Shown: positions 46,252 to 51,962 of the stretch, one piece after another
Layout: each line of letters starts with the position of its first letter
Numbering within the stretch: position 1 is the stretch's first letter
From: Candidatus Omnitrophota bacterium
GTDB taxonomy: Bacteria > Omnitrophota > Gorgyraeia > Zapsychrales > Zapsychraceae
Length of the DNA: 51,962 nt
Assembly: GCA_018062515.1 (NCBI GenBank)
Contig: JAGOSC010000012.1
Coordinates: 1-51,962 of the forward strand
Direction: 5' to 3'
Notes under the pieces: generated by a model
The model's database searches: none
What the model was told of the DNA's origin: nothing
The model's input: the letters and a program-made list of their open reading frames with translations, nothing else
Made by a program: the position numbers and the translations under genes

Positions 46252-47523
46252 CTATTCTTCTTCGCACTCTTCGAGTAGTTTTTTGGCTTCATCGATCATT
46301 TTCTGAGCCTTGATTTTACCTAATCCTTTAATTTGTGTCAATTCATCTGCGGAAGCCTCAGCGATTTTTTCTAATGTCCCGAAACCGCTTTCTTCTAACT
46401 TTTCGATCAATTTTTCACCGACACCCGATAAATCTGCAATAGAAACTTCTTCAATCACTTGTTCTTCAGATTCTTCTTTAGTTTCTTCTTTAGATTCCTT
46501 TACGTCTTTACTTTTTCCTTTCTTTGCCGTCTTCGTTTCTTCTTCCTGATTTTCAGTTTCGATTTTTTCTTGATGTTCTTTCCATTGATCAAACGAAAAC
46601 AAATCCAGTTCCCAGCCAACCAGCTGACTAGCCAATCTGACATTCTGGCCATGTCTTCCGATCGCTAAAGAAAGTTGATCGTCAGCCACGATGATATTGG
46701 CCTTTTTTTCCGAAAAGCTTAACTGAATTTGTGATATTTCCGCCGGGGAAAGCGCAGCCTGAATATATTCTTTAATGTCAGAGGAGAATCGGACGATATC
46801 GATTTTTTCTCCTTGAAGTTCCGTAACAATATTCTTAACCCGCGCACCTCTCATACCAACACAGGCTCCGACGGAATCCACTTTTTCGTCTTTCGAATTG
46901 ACCGAAATTTTTGTACGTTCGCTCACATCCCGCGATATAGCTTTTATTTCGACAATACCCTCCAATATCTCCGGAACCTCTAATTCAAATAAACGTCTTA
47001 CAAACTGAGGATGCGCCCGGGAAAGAATGATTTGCGGTCCGCGATTTTCTCGTTTAACGTCTAACACATAAGCTCTAACACGGTCTCCTTGTTTAAACTC
47101 TTCTTTCGACGATTGCTCTCTTCTCGGTATAATGGCTTCGGTTTTACCTAAGTCAATGACGATATTTCCCTTTTCAAACCGATACACGCTTCCGCTCACA
47201 ATTTCGCCGACGCGTTTTTTATATTCATCAAAAACAACATCTTTTTCTGCTTCACGTATTTTCTGAATGACGACTTGTTTAGCCGTTTGAGCGGCAATTC
47301 GTCCGAACTCACCGGAACGGATTTCCTCATTCCCGGCGTAAGCTGTTAATTTTCCAGTGACCTTATCTATGACCACCCGAACTTCTTGATCTTTGTCGAC
47401 GGTCCATAATTTCTTTGCCGCCGAGGCAACAGCCTGTTCTACGGCCTCAATCAGCACATCTTTATCGATCCCCTTGTCGCGCTCCAATTGTTCTAAGATA
47501 ACTAATAATTCGCTATTTTCCAT
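46252..47523 (-). CDS. nusA: Transcription termination/antitermination protein NusA
   Basis: A 423-residue RNA polymerase-binding factor. The N-terminal domain (to about 125) is followed by an S1 domain (G-E-I-V-S-G-S-V-Y-R), two KH domains (VGACVGMRGARVKNI and LAIGRHGQNVRLAS), a charged linker of about 40 residues and a helix-hairpin-helix tail (LSGVGEKLIEKL, IKGLGKIKAQKM). The order rimP-nusA-infB is the classical one. Confidence 0.97.
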   Translation of the reverse strand: MENSELLVILEQLERDKGIDKDVLIEAVEQAVASAAKKLWTVDKDQEVRVVIDKVTGKLTAYAGNEEIRSGEFGRIAAQTAKQVVIQKIREAEKDVVFDEYKKRVGEIVSGSVYRFEKGNIVIDLGKTEAIIPRREQSSKEEFKQGDRVRAYVLDVKRENRGPQIILSRAHPQFVRRLFELEVPEILEGIVEIKAISRDVSERTKISVNSKDEKVDSVGACVGMRGARVKNIVTELQGEKIDIVRFSSDIKEYIQAALSPAEISQIQLSFSEKKANIIVADDQLSLAIGRHGQNVRLASQLVGWELDLFSFDQWKEHQEKIETENQEEETKTAKKGKSKDVKESKEETKEESEEQVIEEVSIADLSGVGEKLIEKLEESGFGTLEKIAEASADELTQIKGLGKIKAQKMIDEAKKLLEECEEE

Positions 47524-47543
47524 CGATCATCCTTCCTCTCATT

Positions 47544-47999
47544 CTATATTTCCTGAATGGCCTTATTGATTTTTTCAAGAGGTATATTTAATACCTCATC
47601 ATTTTGATTAATTATGATTTCTAATTCATTGGCACCTAGAATGGTGCCCACATGTTCCAATTTATTGTTAATTCGCTCCGACAAATAAAACCGAACTTTC
47701 TTTCCTTTAACCCGTAAAAAATCCTTGATTGATTTTAACGGCCTATCTAATCCCGGCGACGAAACCCCGACGATATATGGCAAATCAAAAATATCTTTTT
47801 CTTCCAACAGAGCAGATATTTTCAGGTTCAGCTTGGCACAAATATCTAATGTAATTCCACCCTGAGGTTTATCCGCAAAAACGTCGACGTTGTAAGCCTG
47901 ATTTTGATATTTAATTGTTAACTCCACCAGTTCAACACCAAACTCGTCTAGAAGCGGAGCAATTAACTCATTAACCTGCTTGTAAATCTCGATGGTCAT
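47544..47999 (-). CDS. rimP: Ribosome maturation factor RimP
   Basis: A 151-residue factor for 30S subunit assembly. The N-terminal alpha/beta domain has LLDEFGVELVELTI, and Y-I-V-G-V-S-SPGLDRPLK is the family signature. An SH3-like C-terminal domain follows. The length is normal, and it precedes nusA by 20 bases. Confidence 0.95.
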   Translation of the reverse strand: MTIEIYKQVNELIAPLLDEFGVELVELTIKYQNQAYNVDVFADKPQGGITLDICAKLNLKISALLEEKDIFDLPYIVGVSSPGLDRPLKSIKDFLRVKGKKVRFYLSERINNKLEHVGTILGANELEIIINQNDEVLNIPLEKINKAIQEI

Positions 48000-48002
48000 G
48001 AT

Positions 48003-49190
48003 TTAAACCGAACTTAACAATCCTTGCACTGTCGAAATAATCTTATTTTTATCTTCCAAAATAACTTCATTCGTCCGACGATCTTTCAGCTCAACTTTGC
48101 CTTCCGCTAAATTTCTTTGGCCAATGGTTATTCGCAGGGGAATACCGATTAAATCCGCATCATTAAACTTTCTGCCGGCTGTGTCGTCGCGGTCATCACA
48201 AAGAACTTTCAAACCAAGCGCCGTCAATTTTTCATAATATTCACGGGCGAGAATCATAGTTTCATCATTAGCAGACTTAAAGATAGGCAGCAACTCAACA
48301 TCAAATGGAGCAACTTCCCGAGGCCAGATAATGCCTTTGTCATCATGGTGAACTTCGATAATAGCAGCAATAACCCGGCTGACCCCAATACCATAACAAC
48401 CCATAATCAGCGGTTTAGATTTTCCATCCTCTTCGATAAAGTTAGCTCCCAAGGCCTCACTATACTTTGTTCCCAATTGAAAAATATGCCCTAATTCGAT
48501 AGCGACTTGCTTTTTTCCGTCGATCTCAACTTCATCTTCACCAATTTTGGCCGGAACCATAAATTCATGCGAAAGATCCCCTCCCATAGCCCCCGAATCA
48601 GCCTCGACGATAACAACATCCAAACCTAATCGTTTAAAAATCTTTTTGTAAGCTTCATACATTTTCTGATAATTAGCGTCGAGCCCCGCTTTATCGCGGT
48701 CAAAACTGTAAGCATCCTTCATAATAAATTCACACGCGCGCACAATACCGAATCGCGGCCGCATTTCATCCCGGAACTTTGTTTGAATTTGATATAACGT
48801 AAGCGGTAATTGACGATAAGACCGAACATGACTGCGGACCACATCCGTAATAATTTCTTCATGCGTTGGTCCAAGGCACATGTCTCTGCCTTTTCCATCT
48901 TTAAATGTGATCATGACATCTTTCAATGTCTTGTCGCGGCCCGTTTGTTTCCAAATATCCAGCGGGTGAAGGCACGGCATAAATAATTCGTTCGCACCGG
49001 CGGCATTCATTTCTTCACGGATAATTTCTTCAATATTAGAAAGAACTCTCAATCCTAAAGGTAAATACGTGTAAACTCCCGACGTCAACATCTGAATTAA
49101 TCCCGCCCGCAGCAAATATTGATGGCTCACCGCTTCGGTTCCAATTGGAGTTTCTTTTAATGTGGGAATAAAATATTTAGACCAGTACAT
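48003..49190 (-). CDS. proS: Proline--tRNA ligase without the editing insertion
   Basis: A 395-residue class II synthetase of the bacterial type. Motif 1 (GVYTYLPLGLRVL), motif 2 (TKFRDEMRPRFGIVRACEF), MGCYGIGVSRVIAA with motif 3, and the C-terminal anticodon-binding domain are all present. The usual bacterial ProRS is about 570 residues because of an editing domain of some 180 residues between motifs 2 and 3. Here MGGDLSHEFMV is followed within some 20 residues by IELGHIFQLGTKYSEA, so that domain is missing. Without a separate trans-editing protein, Ala-tRNA(Pro) would not be cleared. Confidence 0.96.
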   Translation of the reverse strand: MYWSKYFIPTLKETPIGTEAVSHQYLLRAGLIQMLTSGVYTYLPLGLRVLSNIEEIIREEMNAAGANELFMPCLHPLDIWKQTGRDKTLKDVMITFKDGKGRDMCLGPTHEEIITDVVRSHVRSYRQLPLTLYQIQTKFRDEMRPRFGIVRACEFIMKDAYSFDRDKAGLDANYQKMYEAYKKIFKRLGLDVVIVEADSGAMGGDLSHEFMVPAKIGEDEVEIDGKKQVAIELGHIFQLGTKYSEALGANFIEEDGKSKPLIMGCYGIGVSRVIAAIIEVHHDDKGIIWPREVAPFDVELLPIFKSANDETMILAREYYEKLTALGLKVLCDDRDDTAGRKFNDADLIGIPLRITIGQRNLAEGKVELKDRRTNEVILEDKNKIISTVQGLLSSV

Positions 49191-49192
49191 GC

Positions 49193-50461
49193 TTATTCCT
49201 CATTAAAAAAACCTTTAGGTAAATCAACTCGGTGCTTAGCTAATTTAGGCATAAAAGACGGACGTCGTTTATCTTGATGCCAATCACCTTCCAAAACCTT
49301 GTCGATCATTCGTCCGGTCTGCTTAAAAACAAAAATATCCTTCAAGTGAACTTTCTTATTCTGTTCATCCCAAATAACATCGGTGATATTTGAAATTCGT
49401 CGGACACCGTCACTATATAATTCGATGTGAACAATCAAATCCATAGCGCGCGCTACTTGTTTCTGAATTTCCTCATTGGTTAATCGGATTCCGGTCATGA
49501 GCATCATCGTTACCATACGGCTAAAGCAATCTTCCGGCGATTCAGCGTGGACGATAGCTAATGAACCGCTATGTCCCGAACTGATCGATTGAATCAAATC
49601 AAGCATTTCCCGCCCACGAATTTCCCCAATGATAATTCGGTCTGGACGCATACGAAGCGAATTTATAAAAAGATCGGCCATCGTGATTTCACCTTTTCCT
49701 TCAATGTTCGGCGGCTTGGATTGAAGGCTGACCACATGGTCCTGTCGGAGATTTAATTCCGGCGTGTCTTCAATGGTAATAATCCGTTCATGTTCCGGAA
49801 TATACGTCGAGAAACAATTCATACAAGTCGTCTTACCGGATCCTGTTGCTCCGCAAAAAATAACATTGAACTTGGATTCCATCGCCGCAATTAAAAGTGT
49901 GGCCATGTCTTTATTCAATTCATTGATCTTTAAAAGATGGTCGACCGTCGTAATATCTTCTTTAAATTTACGAATCGTTAATATCGGCCCCATCGTCGAG
50001 CAAGGCGGAAGAATCACATTCACACGCGATCCGTCCCTTAATGAAAAATCCACGTAAGGAGATGATTCATCACAGCGCTTATTTGACTCAGATGTTTGCA
50101 AAATCTTTTGAACCGTATGGGCTAATTCCGCATTACTTTCAAACTTGGCGTCGGCTTTCACAATTTTACCGTGACGTTGTATATAAACGGTATCAAATCC
50201 ATTAACCATAACCTCGGTGATCGTCGGGTCTTCCATTAAAGGACGAAGCGGGCCAAGGCTTAACACAGCACTAACTAAAGATTTAATCAGCGCACCGCGC
50301 TCTGTAATACTTATATCAAGATCTTGTTCATTAATGAGATCATCGAGGGCTCGGCTCACAAACGTTCTCAATTGATCTTCCGTCATCTGATCTTTAACCT
50401 TAAGAAATTCCGTATTATTGATAAGATAACGGTTAACTTTATCTCGAAGGTCTTGTCCCAT
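49193..50461 (-). CDS. cpaF: CpaF/TadA-family secretion ATPase
   Basis: A 422-residue hexameric ATPase of Tad (Flp) pilus systems. A helical N-terminal region is followed by TEVMVNGFDTVYIQRHGK and D-G-S-R-V-N-V-I-L-P-P. Walker A is FCGATGSGKTT (about 202-212), then TIEDTPELNL, the Walker B/His box region PDRIIIGEIRGRE and SGHSGSLAIVHAES. CpaF powers pilus assembly from the cytoplasmic side. No other tad gene is nearby; it is inserted between rseP and proS with 2-base gaps on both sides. Confidence 0.94.
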   Translation of the reverse strand: MGQDLRDKVNRYLINNTEFLKVKDQMTEDQLRTFVSRALDDLINEQDLDISITERGALIKSLVSAVLSLGPLRPLMEDPTITEVMVNGFDTVYIQRHGKIVKADAKFESNAELAHTVQKILQTSESNKRCDESSPYVDFSLRDGSRVNVILPPCSTMGPILTIRKFKEDITTVDHLLKINELNKDMATLLIAAMESKFNVIFCGATGSGKTTCMNCFSTYIPEHERIITIEDTPELNLRQDHVVSLQSKPPNIEGKGEITMADLFINSLRMRPDRIIIGEIRGREMLDLIQSISSGHSGSLAIVHAESPEDCFSRMVTMMLMTGIRLTNEEIQKQVARAMDLIVHIELYSDGVRRISNITDVIWDEQNKKVHLKDIFVFKQTGRMIDKVLEGDWHQDKRRPSFMPKLAKHRVDLPKGFFNEE

Positions 50462-50463
50462 TT

Positions 50464-51870
50464 TTATCCTTTTGAAAATAATTTTATCAGTTTGGTTACA
50501 GAATCTATGATCCCGTCAATCCAGCCAAAGCGTGAAAAATCACTGTAGAATACATAAAGAGCCAACATAATAATTAAGGTAAAACCTAGCCGGGCAATGA
50601 ACTCGTCTATTTTTTCCGATAAAGGTTTGCCGCGTACTTTTTCAATGGCCAATAGAGCCAAATGACCCCCGTCTAAAGGTAACATCGGAAGAAGATTGAA
50701 TATGGCTAAACTTGCGCTAATAATTCCCAGAATAAAAAGCAGGTGAGATAAGCCGGCTTCAGCTGCTCCCTTCACAATATAGAATATTCCGACGGGACCG
50801 GTCACTGAATCTTTGGCACTGACACTGCCGGTGACCATACGGAATAAAGATTCATAGGTCAATCGCGTTACATACCATAATTCATCAAAACCATAATATA
50901 AGGAATCAACAAAATTAAATTTGAATGTGCCAAAATCCTGCAGGGGACTAATTCCCAATCGACGTACCGTTTTCGGTTGTCCATTTTCATCTTTGGTTTC
51001 AACGACATCAGGAACAATTTCTTTCTCATATGTTGTACCGTCACGTAGAAACTTCAACTTAATTGCTTCACCTTCAGATGTCGCAACAGCCTCTTGCAAA
51101 GACGTCCAATTGGTGATGGATTTAGAATCAATTTCAACTACAATATCATCCGCTTCCATACCAGCCATTTCCGCTGGACTACCTTCTCCTACTCCGCCAA
51201 TTTTATTTGGTAAAAAACCTAGACCTATATCTCTAAACGAAGTGGGAATTCCTAGAAGAGTGGGCCTTACTTCAATAGTGGGCTGTATGGTTGATTCAAT
51301 TAATGTTCCATTTCTGCTGACCGTAACCTTCATCGGCTCCGCTGTTTTCCCTTCCAAAAGCCGTTCCAAATGCAGCCAACCATAGATTTTTTTCCCGTTG
51401 ATAGCAACTATTTCATCAGATGGTTTAATTTGTGTTTGCGCGGCAGGACCATCAGCGACAACTTCAGTGATCCTCGTCGTTAAACCGGGATAACCCAGCA
51501 TAAATACGAAAACAAGGCTAACATAAGCCAAAACAAAATTAATCATCGGCCCATTAAAAACAACCAGTGCTCTTTTTCCAGGAGATTTGGAATAATATTC
51601 GTGGGAAGCCCCCGTACATTTGGACCGTTCATCACCGGACATCCGTACATATCCGCCTAACGGAAATAATTTCAACATGTAGTTCGTCTCGTGATATGTT
51701 TTTGACCACAGCGTCGGGCCAAATCCTAAGGCAAATTCTTCAACTTTTATCCCTAAAAGTTTTGCCGTAATAAAATGTCCCCATTCGTGAACAACAATCA
51801 AAATACTGAGGACAGCAATAAAAACGGCCGTGCTTTCAATACCATTTAAAATCCCTTCAAATGCGATCAT
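50464..51870 (-). CDS. rseP: RseP-type site-2 intramembrane metalloprotease
   Basis: A 468-residue membrane zinc protease. The active site VHEWGHF lies in the first membrane helix (H28, E29, H32) and the third ligand in LPLDGGHLALLAI. Between them are two PDZ domains (A-Q-T-Q-I-K-P-SDEIVAINGKKI and EGSPAEMAGMEADDIVVEID), and two more membrane segments follow. In E. coli RseP cleaves anti-sigma factor RseA and cleans signal peptides from the membrane. It overlaps the end of dxr, its usual neighbour, by 3 bases. Confidence 0.96.
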   Translation of the reverse strand: MIAFEGILNGIESTAVFIAVLSILIVVHEWGHFITAKLLGIKVEEFALGFGPTLWSKTYHETNYMLKLFPLGGYVRMSGDERSKCTGASHEYYSKSPGKRALVVFNGPMINFVLAYVSLVFVFMLGYPGLTTRITEVVADGPAAQTQIKPSDEIVAINGKKIYGWLHLERLLEGKTAEPMKVTVSRNGTLIESTIQPTIEVRPTLLGIPTSFRDIGLGFLPNKIGGVGEGSPAEMAGMEADDIVVEIDSKSITNWTSLQEAVATSEGEAIKLKFLRDGTTYEKEIVPDVVETKDENGQPKTVRRLGISPLQDFGTFKFNFVDSLYYGFDELWYVTRLTYESLFRMVTGSVSAKDSVTGPVGIFYIVKGAAEAGLSHLLFILGIISASLAIFNLLPMLPLDGGHLALLAIEKVRGKPLSEKIDEFIARLGFTLIIMLALYVFYSDFSRFGWIDGIIDSVTKLIKLFSKG

Positions 51871-51962
51871 TTTTTATGGATAACCTTTCTTGTTTCAACT
51901 CTGGCCCATTGATCGGCCTCTAAAATCTGATTAAGTTTTGGGTTTGAAATGACTTTATGTTT
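51867..51962 (-). CDS. dxr: 1-deoxy-D-xylulose 5-phosphate reductoisomerase, last 31 codons
   Basis: The frame enters from the right edge and ends with TGA at 51867-51869. The visible end, ISNPKLNQILEADQWARVET, matches the C-terminus of Dxr, where a P-x-L-x-x-I-L-x-A-D-x-W-A-R pattern is typical. Dxr makes MEP in isoprenoid synthesis and is commonly followed by rseP, as here. Confidence 0.8.
   Translation of the reverse strand, partial: KHKVISNPKLNQILEADQWARVETRKVIHKK

Noticed and set aside
45799..46306. Plus-strand frames rich in phenylalanine and serine opposite infB
   Set aside because: They are the antisense of the lysine/glutamate-rich linker of IF-2, where AAA and GAA codons give TTT and TTC on the other strand.

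Overview
The window is a 52-kb stretch of a bacterial chromosome of about 40% GC in which every supported gene lies on the minus strand, so the order of reading is from right to left. The best guess for the organism is Omnitrophota (former candidate division OP3). The reasons are the giant secreted gene at the left end, whose N-terminal domain and recurring D-x-A-M-L-S linker motif resemble (from memory, not from a search) proteins of that phylum, and a lone Tad-type CpaF ATPase among housekeeping genes. This is an inference, not a proof.

Right half (about 18.5-52 kb): a dense, nearly gap-free housekeeping block. In transcription order it holds the end of dxr, rseP, cpaF, proS, rimP, nusA, infB (envelope, secretion, translation and transcription), trpS, scpA, ruvB, a small DUF2905 membrane protein, a SpoIID-like protein, queA, tgt, trmD, rplS, rnhB and a YraN-family nuclease. 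Then come a cyclodeaminase-family protein, folD, a degenerate flavoprotein-like protein, a secreted TPR protein, polA, glgA, coaE and rho. After these follow rpmE, prfA, prmC, murA and a partial tryptophan cluster (trpG, trpD, trpC, trpF). Most junctions are overlaps of 1-19 bp or gaps under 30 bp, so many genes are translationally coupled. No gap without a gene exceeds about 145 bases; I saw no tRNA, rRNA, IS element or CRISPR array.

Boundary (18.5-19.2 kb): a two-gene toxin-antitoxin-like module (AbrB-like antitoxin, RelE/ParE-like toxin) with its own promoter, overlapped by repeated GTGGGA boxes.

Left third (1-18417): one open reading frame of at least 6,139 codons that runs off the window. 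It encodes a secreted multidomain giant: signal peptide, N-terminal domain, a GHKL/Hsp90-like ATPase module with an unusual motif order, about 33 WD40-like blades, a further beta-rich region, a second GHKL module with normal motif order, an HExxH motif, long helical regions, and a roughly 956-residue unit present twice in tandem. Each unit contains about nine 36-40-residue helical repeats and ends in a domain that may be GNAT-like. This is the most unusual object in the window.

Several housekeeping enzymes also show sequence oddities: FolD lacks its cyclohydrolase lysine beside a putative stand-alone cyclohydrolase; Tgt has lost most of its zinc ligands; ProS lacks the editing insertion; PolA lacks the proofreading acidic motif; and a flavoprotein-like gene has eroded dinucleotide-binding motifs.
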